Position numbers and translations under genes: made by a program | Origin: Carpediemonas membranifera | Lineage: Eukaryota; Fornicata | NCBI GenBank assembly: GCA_019828565.1 | Contig: JAHDYR010000029.1 | Span: 1 to 64,000 of the forward strand | DNA: 64,000 nt | Direction: 5' to 3' | Notes under the pieces: generated by a model | What the model was told of the DNA's origin: nothing | The model's input: only the letters and a program-made list of their open reading frames with translations | The model's database searches: none | Shown here: one piece after another, positions 1-11,352 of the stretch | Position numbering within the stretch: position 1 is the first letter of the stretch | Layout of the letters: each line of letters starts with the position of its first letter

Positions 1-519
1 GCACCTGATCGCCTTTGCCGGGTGAGCGCAACGAAAGTCTGGGCTCACCGCGACGGAGGCTCAGCCACGGCAGTTTTAGGATGGTGGAATCTTATGAGCC
101 GCTGCTTCGGGCCGTTGCTGACGACGCTGGATAGGATTCACGTTCGGCAGCCCTGAAAAGTTCCTCTCCAGTTAACCGATTGATGACACGAGCCTCGACT
201 ATGCCAGCGTCGAGAGTGTCCAGACTCGCGACTATGCGCCACCGTCGCCGCCTTCGTCAAGCGGCGATCGGCATCCGGTGCCTTTCGTCACCGCCCCGCT
301 GGACCGACACAAGTTGTGCGAGCTGCGGCTGAAACCCCGGGGTCGTGTGGGCGTGCGACGGGAGACAACCTTTCTCTCTGGGCGGGTCGCGGCCAACCGT
401 ACCCGGCAGAACAATCTTTTCTGGGCGTCGGGAACCCGAGCGCGTGACGTTTCTGAGGCGTCTAAATCAAGATAATATTAGTCCAATGAGGCTCTTTACA
501 TCGCCTTCTAGCCTCGATA
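1..519. other. No gene recognised
   Basis: I see only short overlapping open frames on both strands, with no recognisable domain, tRNA or terminal repeat. The segment lies outside the inverted repeat that begins at about 520. Nothing more can be supported. Confidence 0.5.
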
Positions 520-690
520 TTGATGTTGTTAGTGATTTTCTAGAGTGCTGGCACCAGTTTCGGTAATAGGGGGACAGACGAGCGCAAACAACTACATGGT
601 CTTGAACCACACGCGTCCGGCGTTGATATTGGCTATTAAAATGCATCAATTGCTGGTAGCATAATAGAGGGGATTTCTGCCATGTGCCTC
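520..690 (+). repeat. Left arm of a ~170 bp inverted repeat
   Basis: This stretch is matched in reverse complement by about 7255-7424. The outermost shared block is TTGATGTTGTTAGTGATTTT followed by CTAGA, and the match continues with gaps through the GCTGGTAGCATA motif near 651-662. The arms bracket a 6.9 kb block holding the decayed OTU gene, the recombinase-like gene and the kinase. They could be terminal inverted repeats of a large old DNA transposon, but I found no target-site duplication outside them. Confidence 0.6.
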
Positions 691-1059
691 GAATGCATTG
701 CGTGTGGCAGTTTGAGTGCTTTCGGGCCAGCCGCTCGATATTTACCACCACAGACAGCTGCATATGCAGGCCGTAGACTAGACATATACAGCAGGCGAGC
801 TTAGCACCATACTACAAAGCGCGAACGTCAACTCAAAGTCGCTATAAAATAAGCTGATACGGTCGGCATCTCAATCCTTGCTCTCACTTCTTCACCGACC
901 ACCTCCTCCCTTTCAGCCCGGGAGGGAACCTGCGCAGAGTGGCGTAGTCCCCCTGTCACTCTGGACCGCACATCGACTGATCTCCCTGCATCAAGTGACA
1001 CTGTTGTCAAAACACGCCAGGGCGTCCTCTGGCTGTTTTCGTTGGGCTTGTAACGCGAC

Positions 1060-3200
1060 ATGTGTCACCTTTGCCCTCCCTCAGACTTTGCTAAAACGTA
1101 CATGCCGACGACTGATCGATCTGGGTCAAAATCCCGGCCAACATGGAGGTATGCAAACGGGACTTTCCAGTCATTGAGCACCAGGCTACCAACAGCCCAC
1201 CGAGTTAAGCACTTACTCCTGCATGATTGGCTACTGATGCTGTTCTCCTCCGTGATGCCAGCGTGTGTACACTCCGCACACTTCATGAAAAGTGCCTGTC
1301 CCGGAGACCCCTCCCTGGGCCGCCCTGTACTCGGAGTGGCCTCGCTGGTTCACTCTCCTATCGCTTCCCTTTGTATATCTGCTCTCGCGGTAGTTGTCCT
1401 CGCCTTCGTCTCCTGCTGCATCACACTGCCTTTCGGTCTGCCAATCGTCTCCGTGCCTCTGGAACGCATGAGGTCGCAGACGCCCTCGATCATCAGTGAG
1501 GCAGTGTGTGTTATACAGCTGCCGTGGGGCAGGGCTTTTGTATCTGACCCACTGCTTGCTCTTTTCTCCAGCTGATTGAGCGACGTCAACTCTGTAAACT
1601 TGACTTCCCTTGCCTCCCTCATCTGCCTGGAGCTGCGACGTGGTCAGACCTGGACATATTCAACGTCCGACTCCAGCTCTCGAGATCGCTACAATTTCGC
1701 TGTCTGCCTGCTCCCATTCGCCTCTACCGCCCTCTGACTCATTCGAGCCCTGACGCTGAGCTTCATGTCTCGCGCTGCGCGCGTCCTGCTCCTCACCCTC
1801 TCCACTGCTCCTCCTCTGACCTCCTCCGAGTTCCTTCTGGTTTCGGTTTCGGTTTCAGCTCTGATGGCGTTTGCATTTGGTCATTGCCCTTCCTTTGCGT
1901 GATGCCACTTTTCTCTTTGTCACTACTCTCGTGTTTCAGGCGCTCTTCTTGTTACTATTCGCTTGCCGACTCTCTGAGCTAAGTTATCGACATCAGCGAT
2001 CTTCTGAGGTCATTGTCATGGAGGGCCTTGCGCTTCATGCGGGATTGTGTCGCTCTTCCCGTACGGCGGGGTACTTCGTCTCGTGCTTGGTGTGTGCCCG
2101 GACTGGGGTAGTCGCGGCGAAACGGCGCGTGGGTGTGTCGGGCTGGCACCCATGGAGCGCATGCTCGCTGCTGCACCCCACGTCTCTGCAGCAGCCTCGT
2201 GACGGTCTCCCTCCCAGCCTCGAGCAAGGCTCTCTTCTGCGCCTTTGCAGGGATGGAGCACTCGTGCCTCCATCGGAAGAGTGATGTGGGAGGTCTTTGT
2301 GAATCCAGTCCTTCATTTCGTGAGCAGCTTTGGATACGCGAAGGCTGTATCTACGTCGAACTGGACGTCGACGTGGTTGTCCCCAGCAACCGCAGCTGAC
2401 TCTCGAGAGGCGCGAATGCGAAGCTCGCCGTGCACCTCCTTCTGGACTCTATGCCACAGGACGTGAGTTGCGAGCGTTATTGTCCTCCCACTCCTTGAGC
2501 TTCTGGGCGATCTTTCTCGCGCCGGCGCTTGATCGCGCGTTCTCTAATCTCATCGTCGGACTCCGTTGTCAAAGTCCACCTCTACTCTCACTGCTCCGCA
2601 CAACTCAGAATCGTCGACGCCGCTTTTCCTTCACCACTGTCCACGCCACTCCTCATCGTCGACGGGTTCTTTCTTAGCGCTCTCGGCCTTGCCCTTGCCC
2701 CCTTGTCCTTCTCCTCTCGGCGTCAATGGCCTCAATATCGGCCTTACGCGCCTTTGCGCTTCTCCTGGCTATACACGATATCAGCCTGGTTGTCGTCAAC
2801 CCACTTCGCCAGCGCGCCGGGCTTCTTGGAACTTCTTGGTCCGGCGAGTGCCATAAACCGCTTCTTCAACTTATCCTGGAGCTCTCCTTCTCGTCCTTCG
2901 TGAGGCGGAATTTCGTGGGTGATATGGTTCAGGTTGATTCCTATATAAGCATTGCTATGACTACAAACGCTTCCTGGATCACCAGATCGAGCAGTTTCCG
3001 TTCATCCAGCAAAACCGCGCGAAGAACAGCACATTTGGCATGATTGGTGGTTGCCTTGGTGTATGCAGCCAATATCGCATCGTACTTGTTCCTTTGCTAG
3101 CGCTCTCAATCCACTTTAGCAAGTCCATTTTTCGGCACTATCAGCAAGAGAGCATAAAAAATGGACATAGAGTGCCAAAAAGTAATAAACTGAAACCATC
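1060..3200 (-). pseudogene. Decayed copy of the OTU-protease gene
   Basis: The minus strand is clearly homologous to the gene at 52254-54007 but has many frameshifts. The N-terminal part reads at about 3190-2700, the basic proline-rich middle at about 2270-2000, and the low-complexity acidic part near 1950-1850. A remnant of the OTU active-site region is at about 1530-1480 (HGSC where the other copy has DGNC). At 2770-2790 this copy keeps a base count giving the open reading SQEKRK, where the other copy has one extra G. Conversely, this copy has an extra A just downstream. Each copy therefore carries its own indels. The 3' limit is uncertain because similarity fades below 1500. It is unlikely to make protein. 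Confidence 0.65.
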
Positions 3201-3219
3201 CACACGGCAACTATGTACC

Positions 3220-3915
3220 TAGGCGGCCTCAGTACCTCCAATACCTTTCCGTATGTGCTTTTTGTCCGTCCCTACTTCGTCCCACGAACCAGAAAAAGCG
3301 CAAAGAGAGGGCCCTTTGAATATTTCTATAACGGCAGCAGAGCATAAAAACACGGTTCGAAAGGGCTGATTTTTATGCTCTCTTGCCGTTAGTTCAAGCC
3401 GAGGCACGCTTCGGGCGAGCTCCGGCCAAGGGGTCCAGGAGTCAGCTTTTGGGGAAGGTCTGTGGTGCTATAACGTACCTCGGGACGCACTGTGGAGGCC
3501 CCTAGAGTACTCGGTCATGACATGTCAGACCAAGGGTCCCTCAAATCTGGCCCCATTCAGGATGCTCCCCTAAATGTTCCGTTGCAAGCGTCTGACGGGC
3601 GTTCTCTGGATACCGACCAAGATGGAGGTCACGTGGATCAACGGACGATAATTACGGTATTCTGGCCATGCCTGGTACTCTCAAATCATCTATACTGATC
3701 AGTGCTCCATTTATAGTTCATATTGTTTGGTCCTGATGGACTTATAGTTGTTGATGTTGTTTAGGGATAATTGTTGCTTTTAACGATGCTCTGCGCTCGC
3801 TTACTGATGTTTTCTTAGTGATATGTGCATGCCTACTACGTTAAAGCTGCCAGTATTCTTTCTATTCTTAAGTTCGCCATTTCAGTCTCGTTGCGAGCAT
3901 AAAGTGCACATTGTG
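3220..3915 (-). repeat. Upstream flank of OTU element, inverted copy of 51476-52250
   Basis: This non-coding stretch matches 51476-52250 in reverse complement. Shared landmarks include the block ending in CGTTGCGAGCATAAA plus GTGCAC at 3890-3912, the CATGCCTGGTACTCTCAAAT segment near 3666, and a hairpin near 3340-3400 built from TTTTTATGCTC motifs around CCCTTTCGAAC. The homology continues into the decayed OTU gene, so this is the 5' part of a duplicated element. The outer limit at about 3915 coincides with the left limit of the other copy at about 51476. This suggests a true element end or a duplication breakpoint. Confidence 0.65.
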
Positions 3916-4439
3916 AAAGGAAATTGGGTGGTTATATAATGGATACAGGGCAGGAAAAGGTACACGAATGCCGTCCTGAGGTTTGGCATGGGATACTGAT
4001 CTCATACGTCAAAAAAATGGGCGGTGGTATTCGAATTTCAGAATTTCGGCATGTCCGAATTCCGAGGCAAGCGGGTAGGGTGTACAAAAACCTGGCCTGG
4101 GTCCCTACTGGAGCTAATAGATAACAGTATCACCGTGTATTCGGTTTTCAGGAAATATAACTTGTGTTGGTATTGCTATTTCAGAATTACTTCCAGTACC
4201 GGAGATTGTCTTAGAATTTGGATGTTCATGACTACTTTAAAATTTTTAAAAGTTCCCATGAACCCACTCCAGCTCAGGATTGCGGATCTGAGCCAAGTTT
4301 AGGTCGAATCCAAGTATTTGATAATTTTTGTATGTACGAAATTCTGAAATTGCAATACCAACAGAAAAACTCGTGTTATGGAGGTTCTAGCTGCAAAATA
4401 ACGACGATATTGTTAAGCGCTGGTCTGATAGAGGTTCAG
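3916..4439. other. AT-richer stretch, no gene recognised
   Basis: Short open frames only. There is a loose repetition of words such as TTCAGAATT and TTGTGTTGGTATTGC (4160-4195), echoed in inverse around 4340-4370 (GAAATTCTGAAATTGCAATA). This suggests a degraded fold-back element of roughly 300 bp. I cannot fix its ends. Confidence 0.3.
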
Positions 4440-5569
4440 TGAAGACGCGTAGTGTGTACAAGAAGCACCTGGAGGACGTTTTTGGCCAGCATTTGCCAGG
4501 AAACAGGCGCTGAAATGCAGAAGGGCATCGAGATTGTCCGAAGCGACAACGTTACGACTTATTTGGCGCATTATTTCGCTACAAAGACGCCTGCTATGGC
4601 TAAGAGGATCGTTTCGGCTGTTCAGTCTTTCCGGAACTTCGACTTTGCCACATCCCGCGAAGCCGTTGTCCTGGAAAGAGGAGGAAGAGGTGTCGCCTGC
4701 ATCAGTTGAGAGTCTCCCCAGCCCGTATGGCGCCATTGCCATTCTGCTCAACCAGACGGGCTGGGAGTATTCGTATCTCCAAGGTAATCTCCCCGATGCG
4801 ATAGACCTTACCTCGTGCCCGAGCTGGATGGGCTTTGGCACGCTCAAATCGGGATTCCCGCAGGCCAGTGCTGTATCGGAGGCGCTCAAGGTTCAGGGGT
4901 TGACGGTTCGCATGCTTCGCTTTGCGCAGCGGATCGACGTGTCCACCGATAGGATGCAGTCTATCGGCACGCTAGAGCGCCGCGGCAGACCGCAGGAGAA
5001 GCCTCAGAAGGTCATTAGGGACAAGCGCATCAGCCTGACCGATGAGCAGTTCAGGCACCAGTTGGCGTCCAGTCACTTAACGACCACGCGGCGCCCAACG
5101 ATCCTCGATCTCAACCCGGAGATCCGAAGCTCTGCCGACCTGGTGCCGCCGATGCTCGATGACTGGCTTTTACAACAGGCTCAAGGCCAGAATGATCGAG
5201 CTTCACGATACTAAGAAGAAAGAGAGGCAAAGCGAGGCTGACAAGGAGGCGGAGTTCGGCTCGCCGACTCGCGAGACAGAGATGCCAGAGGGCGAGAGAG
5301 AGGGCGATACTGACGAGGAGGCGGTGTCCGACGAGCCAGCTTACCAGGCAGAGTGGATGCACTACGAGGTGCCAGCTCGCGAGGAGAGCGCCTTTGGTGA
5401 GGAGGTGGACTTATGCAAGAGTGCCGATGAGGAACCAAAGATCGACCACGACGAGCATGGCGGGGAGGTGGCGGGCAGAGATGGTGATGGGGAGATTCAA
5501 GAGAACGTGATTGATGAGGAGCGCTCAGAGAGCGATACTGCCGACAGTATCGTCTTTTCCTTCATCTGA
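4440..5569 (+). pseudogene. Recombinase-like (SAM-fold) protein with acidic tail, frameshifted
   Basis: Three overlapping frames form one broken gene. The first (about 4440-4660) contains GIEIVRSDNVTTYLAHYF and IVSAVQSFRNFDF. The second (about 4660-5170) continues with PYGAIAILLNQTGWEYSYL. The third (5159-5569) is a Lys/Glu-rich then acidic tail. The first two align with the minus-strand protein at 50311-51017 (VIRSEEVRSLV, LSAVNSFRN, PYNALALIISHTG), which also ends in a charged tail. The helix pattern looks like the core-binding domain of tyrosine recombinases followed by the start of a catalytic domain. The RHRY residues are not visible. Joins are needed near 4520, 4660 and 5170. Function unknown; the recombinase link is my inference. 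Confidence 0.5.
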
Positions 5570-5733
5570 CATTGTAAAGAGGAAGAGTTTATGATTGGAG
5601 CATAGCTGATGTCCATAAACACCATTCATAAGCCAGTCCTGTCTTGTTTTCCACTGCTACTTCTCTCGTTGCGACGCACAGCTAGCTGTCGCGAAATGCA
5701 CTTTAAGACCAATTTTCACACAGCTACCTGTGC

Positions 5734-7021
5734 ATGGTGTTCGAGCTAGATAGCGACAAGCTGGAGCGACTTACTTCCTTACCTGGTAATAGTAGACAAT
5801 ATCTGCACGACTTTGAACCTGAAAAGCTGCAGGTCGTGATCAAAGTTGATGAGCATTATGATATGGAGGTTCCCACCCTGCTAGCGCTCAAGGACAGTCC
5901 GCATGTCCTCCCTGTCGTCGATACAGGTTTTGTCGACCGTGATCCAGCCTTCATGGCTCCTTTGGTCAACTGTACCCCCTTCGCTGACATCTGCCAGGCT
6001 CACTCCAGCGTGCAGTTCCGCTATGTTTCGCATCTGCTGCAGGCAGTATGCTACATGCATGACCACGGGGTTGTCCATTGCGATATTAAGCCAGACAACT
6101 TCCTCTTCAGCAAGAGTCAGAAGGGATACCTCATTGATTTTTGGGTCTGCAATGAGGAAGCCGGCTAATGGCGACGACAGGTGGGCCATACAACTGAGAT
6201 TTGTATCCGAGTATCGCGGCACCCATGGATATTTGCCCCCAGAGCTGTTCTACGAGTACCTTGTCTCGCGCTCAGTGATTACTGCTGCACGCGACACCTC
6301 CAAGCTCGCGCGCATGACGGCAGGGGCTCTTTCCGTCACTTCTTATGTCGTGACACCTGCATCGGACATTTACTCTTGCGGTGTAGTCATTTTGATGCTC
6401 TTTTACGGTCTCCCCAAGTCCCCCTTTGCCGCGAAGGTGACTGACATGGGTGCAAACATGGCGCAGATCGACAACAAGAAGAAGAAGAAGATGCTGAAGC
6501 TTGGTAGCTTGCTGAACTGGTGCCAATTCTATGGTGGGCAGTTGCAGTTGTCACCTCAGGCACAGACACATTTCAAAGATTGCCTCGAGTGTGTCAACGT
6601 GAACTCTGAGCTCCCGATTCGCGGCACCACGCCACCTACTTGTCTCAGCCTGTACGACCTGGCAATGCAGATGCTCCACTTCGACCCAACAAAGCGTCCC
6701 ACTGCTGCCGAATGTCTTGACAAGCTCAAGGTCATCATGCGCGTGCATGAATGCGTCGCCAAGCCGAGTCCGCTTCTGTTAGATGATACAGAAGAGGTCA
6801 CCCTGTCTGCAGCTCAGCGAAAGAGACTGACCGACTGCTGTCAGCGAGGGTTTGAGGGTCAAGTCTTCTATCGGCGCTGCATAGTGTGTGGTAGAGACCT
6901 TCATGGACGCGAGAACGTCAGCTGTGACACATGCCACAAGGGATACAGGCAGGTGAGCACCAATAAGTGCGCAAAAAGGTGTGCGCGGAAGACTGCACAG
7001 GCAGTTTATTGCGATGATTGA
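5734..7021 (+). CDS. Protein kinase with C-terminal Cys-rich domain
   Basis: This is a predicted Ser/Thr-type protein kinase. Seen in order: a lysine in VVIKVD (VAIK-like), the catalytic loop VVHCDIKPDNFLF (HCD in place of HRD), a DFG region, GTHGYLPPE (activation-loop end) and the subdomain IX-like Asp in SDIYSCGVV. A C-terminal tail has paired cysteines (CIVCGRD, CDTCHKGY) resembling a zinc-binding module. The reading frame breaks exactly at DFG: five Ts at about 6137-6141 give DFWVC in the first frame, whereas four would give DFGSAMR and join it to the second frame. The break is therefore probably one inserted base. The glycine-rich loop is not evident. The gene lies in the block bracketed by the 520/7424 inverted repeat. 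Substrate unknown. Confidence 0.7.
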
Positions 7022-7206
7022 GCGGACGTAAAGAGATTGATACTTTCTGTGATGCAGGAATGAGATCAATGCTGCTGACAGGTCTCGAGATGGCAGAGGT
7101 GCTGGAGAAGAGAGAGCAGAAAAAGGCATCAGAAGTAAAATGAACGAGGTAAATTCCAGTTCGCCGGAGATGATATCCTTCCTCGTACGCGGCATGTGTC
7201 TTGGGT

Positions 7207-7250
7207 CTTAAGTTCGCCATTTTAATCTCGTTGCGAGCATAAAATGCACA
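7207..7250 (+). repeat. Element-end motif shared with 3870-3915 and 51476-51520
   Basis: The block CTTAAGTTCGCCATT, then TCTCGTTGCGAGCATAAA and TGCAC, occurs here, at 3870-3915 and (inverted) at 51476-51520. It contains a short palindrome around CGTTGCGAG. Three copies at the limits of accessory blocks suggest the end of one transposon family. Pairing of the ends into one element is not resolved. Confidence 0.5.
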
Positions 7251-7254
7251 CTTG

Positions 7255-7424
7255 TGCATTCGAGTACAATGACGAAATCCCTCAATATGCTACCAGCAGT
7301 GCATTTAATAACCAATATCAACGCCGAAACGCGTGTAGTTCGGAGCCATGTAGTTGTTTGCGCTCGTTTGTCCCCCTATTACCGAAACTGGTGCTGTACT
7401 CTAGAAAATCACTAACAACATCAA
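7255..7424 (-). repeat. Right arm of the 170 bp inverted repeat
   Basis: Reverse complement of 520-690, with scattered mismatches. The outermost shared word ends at 7424. It overlaps no recognisable gene and separates the kinase block from the transposase/zinc-finger pair. Confidence 0.6.
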
Positions 7425-7496
7425 CTCCTTTTCTCCGCAATGCAGATGAGAATGCCTATTCTCGCGATCTATAACTACCAATCATGTTTTCATTCT

Positions 7497-10051
7497 TTAC
7501 TCATACTTGCCACAGATGCACACATCCAGTGAGATCTCTCCTTCCTCATGGACATCGATGTCTAACCATTGCCCGTCAAACACGAGCCCTACCTGCCTCA
7601 ACACCTTCTTCCATAGACCATCCACTTGACCTTCAAACAGAGGTAACAGTTTCTGACAGTCTCCCTCGTCCAATGTTCCAGTGCCCTCGCTCCGAATACG
7701 GATCCAGTGTTTGGCGTCCTTGCAGCAGCGATGAACGCGCATTGTCTTCAGACGTATTTGGTGGGGAACGTCTGTTGACTGTCGCCCATACGAGACGACG
7801 CCACGGAGGAATCGGTAAAACAACTCGACCTGCTCCTTCAATATCGTTCTCTCAAGGACCATCTGGTTGCGCCTTAAGTGTACTCTACTTTCCTGATTGC
7901 CAATAAAGTCGCGCTCGAATGACTCCTCAATAATCCGGCCAAGTGGGACTCGGATTTTTGACTGAATCTCCGGCAACACAGCAACTCGCGCTAAGCCATG
8001 AAGTGTGTCGATGGAGGGAGCCTTCTTGGCTACCTTAGACGGCGACCGGATTGGAATAGACTCCGACACGGTGCTGGTCGTGCTCAGACACATTGTCAGT
8101 GAAAAGAGGTGAACAAGCAACGCTGTCAGTCGATGCCAGGTGATAATGTCATCTGTGGCCTCCTCGTGAGAGTAATAATGCTCTTGCAGGTAGGCAACGA
8201 GTCTGAAAAGTGGCTGAACGGGGGAGGGAATGCCATGTAGAGACCGTTTCCAATTGACGCGATCATCTTCCTCCCCTTCACTTGCTCATTACAGCCAGTC
8301 GTGCGACTGGGAGGTTCAAACTTAGCCAGCCTGGCGAGGTCAGCGTTTCTGGCCTTCTTGGTCTTGATTTCCTCCGGGGTAGAGTCTGGGTCGACCTCAA
8401 TTGGCTTGAACATCCGACAAATGTTGTGTATCAAGGAGACGAAGTCATGACTGAGGTGCATGATCGGCGGGACAAGGAAGATTTTGCCCCTATCGAGAGT
8501 TGGGTCATCCGAGTTCTCGAATAGGCTGGGCATGATGCACTTATTCTTCTTGTTGTAGAACGACCCCCACTTCTTCTCTCTATCCAGGACTGTCTTGTCC
8601 TCAACAGACATCTTCTTCGCATACATCACGTCTGCAATCGTGTTTCGTGGGGTGAGACCGAATGGGCTCCAGGCCTTGTTGTCAGCATGTACCGAGCTGA
8701 ATGGAGAGGGATAGCTGCCGCCAATCAAGGTTCCACAGACTTTTGACATCGCTGGGTGGTCTGCGATGAACATAACGCGAGTGACACGGCACAGGAGACC
8801 GGTATTTCTCACCTCAAGTGACTCGCGATGGGTACTCTCGACTGAGCGCTCGATGAAGTCGAAGAATTCTCCAATGCGCTTCTCTGGTCCGTTGTACTCG
8901 AGTATGCGGAAGGGTGGTGTTCCGCCTGACGGGAAGACTTTGCCGGAGACATCGATAAACCGAACCTTCACAGATGTAGTCAACCCTCGCCATCCATCGA
9001 CCCAGACGAGAAGATCAAGCGGCACTGTCTGAGTCTCTTCAGCTTGAGTCTGCGCTGTCAACTGCTTGCCCACGTTCTTACGAGCAGCCCTTGACCTCTC
9101 GAGATCGATAGGCGAAGCCACCGCCTGGCGATAGTACCGCATGAGGTCAAACTCAGCGTGTTGCACATGGGAATACCTGCCGCTAGACTGGAGACGCGGG
9201 TTGAGACCGGCTCTCTTCATCACGTCATTATGTGCAGTTCGCTTCATTGCCGATTCGTAGAAGATGCACACCGTCGTACCTCTGAGCACTTCAGTGTTAT
9301 AGTCGTCGCCGTCGAATGTAGCGTTGACTTGTTCGAGGTCTGCGTCGACGTGGGTAATCAGGTCGAGGTCATACTCGCGGTGATCCTTGTCCGTTCTCTT
9401 TGCTCGTGTCTCTTGAGTGATCGCCATGGGTATGTAGCCCTTTAGGGCCTTTTTCAAGTTCCTATGCGACTTGACAATGGTCTCAACGTCTGCGATGTTC
9501 CGAATGCTGCACTGAAGCGACTTGACTTGGTTTGTGACCTGATTGATGTTGATAATGTCAAGGTTGAGTCTCTGTGCAAGGGCTTGCATGATGTGAATCT
9601 CGTCATTGACTGCATTCACGCCGATCGTGATGGCCCTGAGCTCGTTGGACACCTGCAGAAGACGTTCAGTGTCAGCAATACGCTTACGTTGACGAGCATT
9701 CTCTGCCTCGAGGCCGAAGCTATCAGAATGCAGAACATATGCACCAACGTAAAGGTGACTGGGACCAGAGCGGTGTGCCTTCTTCTCCTTTGAGATGCTA
9801 GTGGATGATGGCGCTGGGTAGAGATTGCTAGAAATAGCCTCACGCGATACAGCGCCGATATTGATTAGTTCCTGCGCGATGCGGGCTAGCTCGAGTCTTT
9901 GCTGGTGTTTGGAGGTATCAAATCCGTTAATACGGCGATCCACTGCGTCAATCGAGAGCCAGACGCTGCAAAGGATGGTATTGATGTCATCAGTGCCCTC
10001 CGGAGCATAGATAGATCCGTTAGACAGTTTCCACTTCAGTTGAAGCGCCAT
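7497..10051 (-). CDS. Probable DDE-type transposase, one frameshift
   Basis: Two ORFs (10051-8126 and 8120-7497) make one gene. The N-terminal third is helical and coiled-coil-like (about residues 110-200). Then follow LLVWVDGWRG with a likely first catalytic Asp (about residue 352), FIADHPAMSKVCGTLIGGS with a likely second Asp (about 431), and PIMHLSHDF (about 530). This order (beta-strand Asp, 'ADhPA..K.CG', 'P.mHL') resembles RNase H-fold transposases of the KDZ/Plavaka-like type. The second frame supplies LHGIPSPVQPLFRLV and a charged C-terminus where the third acidic residue should lie. The frames cross at about 8276-8290, probably by one indel. The gene is divergent from the zinc-finger ORF, with starts 65 bp apart. 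The family call is inference; a structural search would decide. Confidence 0.55.
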
Positions 10052-10116
10052 CTGTCAGTCGCTCTTTCAAGAATTCTAAAGATCCTAAAAATGCGTGACT
10101 TCGAGAAGATCATCTA

Positions 10117-11352
10117 ATGCCAGCCACGGAACTAGAGATGAAGCGTGGAAATGAAGGAACTACTCCGGACACCCGAGAGACGAACTCTCAGAAACGCAAG
10201 CCGATGGTCAGGTGGAATGACGCCGCAAAGAGCGAATGCAGGTCGGCTCTCATGATTGGTATGCTCAAGGCATTCTTTTGCATCACCGTTGATGTGTTTG
10301 GAACGGATATGACTGGTCTATCTGTCCGTAAGGTGGCGAATGCCTACAATCACATCATCTCGGTGTACTTGCAGCCCTGCCACCCTGATCCGACATTCTT
10401 TGATGGTATCAAGTCCCTCACGGCTGTATCGCAGGGTAGGCTTGTCATTGGGCATGTTAAGGAGTGGGCAACCCAGTCTTGCCACTGCAACATCGGCATT
10501 TCTGATCAGGCTCCTTCGAGAGTGTTTCATAACCTTTCTCGGGCCCCCAACCCGGTGCGATCGGAGCTTCTGACCGCGATGAAGAAGATTTTCACGAGAG
10601 TTGGCCTGGACGTCCCCCAGAATTTTGATTCGCGTCCTCTGTCCCTTAATCTGGTGGACCTTTCGGCACCCGACATATTTACTGGTCGGACGAAGACGTT
10701 TTTCAAGACAGCAGAAATCCCCCATTCCGTGCCGCAAGTGAAGCAGGAGGTGAAGGTTGACCCCGTTCGACCCTCTGAGTCTATCTCTAAGCGTAACGTC
10801 ATGCTACTCGATGACGTCCATCGCATGACACAGCGCATGTCGGAAGATCTCTCTCAGCTCAAAGAACGGCCGGTAACCGCTGATTCAGACTCTGACGATG
10901 ATGGAGAGAACCTCCTTGACTTGCAGAAGAGGATGCTTGCCTTCTGTTGCGGCCATTGCCACAGCTTGGACTGGGTTGGCAATCTCAACACGTCAAAGTT
11001 TGTCTCGTGTGGAGAGTGCGGCAGGAACTTTCATGACAATTCCGTTTGCGTGCCTGCTCGTCCGGAGAAATGTTCAAAGACTGCCAACTGGACGAAAGAA
11101 GCCAACAGAAAGAAGTCCTCGTGGAAGTTCACATGCCAGGCTTGTGTCCAGGAGAAGACTTGTTTCGCATGCCAGAAGAACGCCTCGGTATATCATTGTC
11201 GGATGTGTGGGCACTGGTTCTGTGGTAACAAGGGCTGTATGGGCACCACTGCCGTGAAGGTCGTCATTGACGGCGTGAATATTCCCAAGATCCGTCTTTG
11301 TGACGATTGCCTTGAGAACTTCAAGTCGGTGGTTCAACAGTCGGAGCAGTAA
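10117..11352 (+). CDS. Zinc-finger (PHD/FYVE-like) protein of unknown role
   Basis: An intact 411-residue ORF. The N-terminal half is helical (about residues 20-160) with no family I recognise. A Pro/Lys linker and an acidic patch (DSDSDDDGE, about 255) lead to a C-terminal run of metal-binding pairs: CCGHCH, CGECGRNFHD, CQAC, CFACQK, CRMCGHWFCGNKGC and CDDC. The spacing C-x2-C...H...C-x2-C is that of tandem treble-clef or PHD-like fingers, which bind DNA, histones or other proteins. It starts 65 bp from the divergent transposase gene, so the two probably share a promoter region and may be the two proteins of one autonomous transposon. No termini were found to prove this. Confidence 0.6.
   Translation: MPATELEMKRGNEGTTPDTRETNSQKRKPMVRWNDAAKSECRSALMIGMLKAFFCITVDVFGTDMTGLSVRKVANAYNHIISVYLQPCHPDPTFFDGIKSLTAVSQGRLVIGHVKEWATQSCHCNIGISDQAPSRVFHNLSRAPNPVRSELLTAMKKIFTRVGLDVPQNFDSRPLSLNLVDLSAPDIFTGRTKTFFKTAEIPHSVPQVKQEVKVDPVRPSESISKRNVMLLDDVHRMTQRMSEDLSQLKERPVTADSDSDDDGENLLDLQKRMLAFCCGHCHSLDWVGNLNTSKFVSCGECGRNFHDNSVCVPARPEKCSKTANWTKEANRKKSSWKFTCQACVQEKTCFACQKNASVYHCRMCGHWFCGNKGCMGTTAVKVVIDGVNIPKIRLCDDCLENFKSVVQQSEQ

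Noticed and set aside
3219-3407. Short minus ORF upstream of the decayed OTU gene
   Set aside because: It lies in a hairpin-rich non-coding flank that is repeated at 52000-52100 without the same frame.
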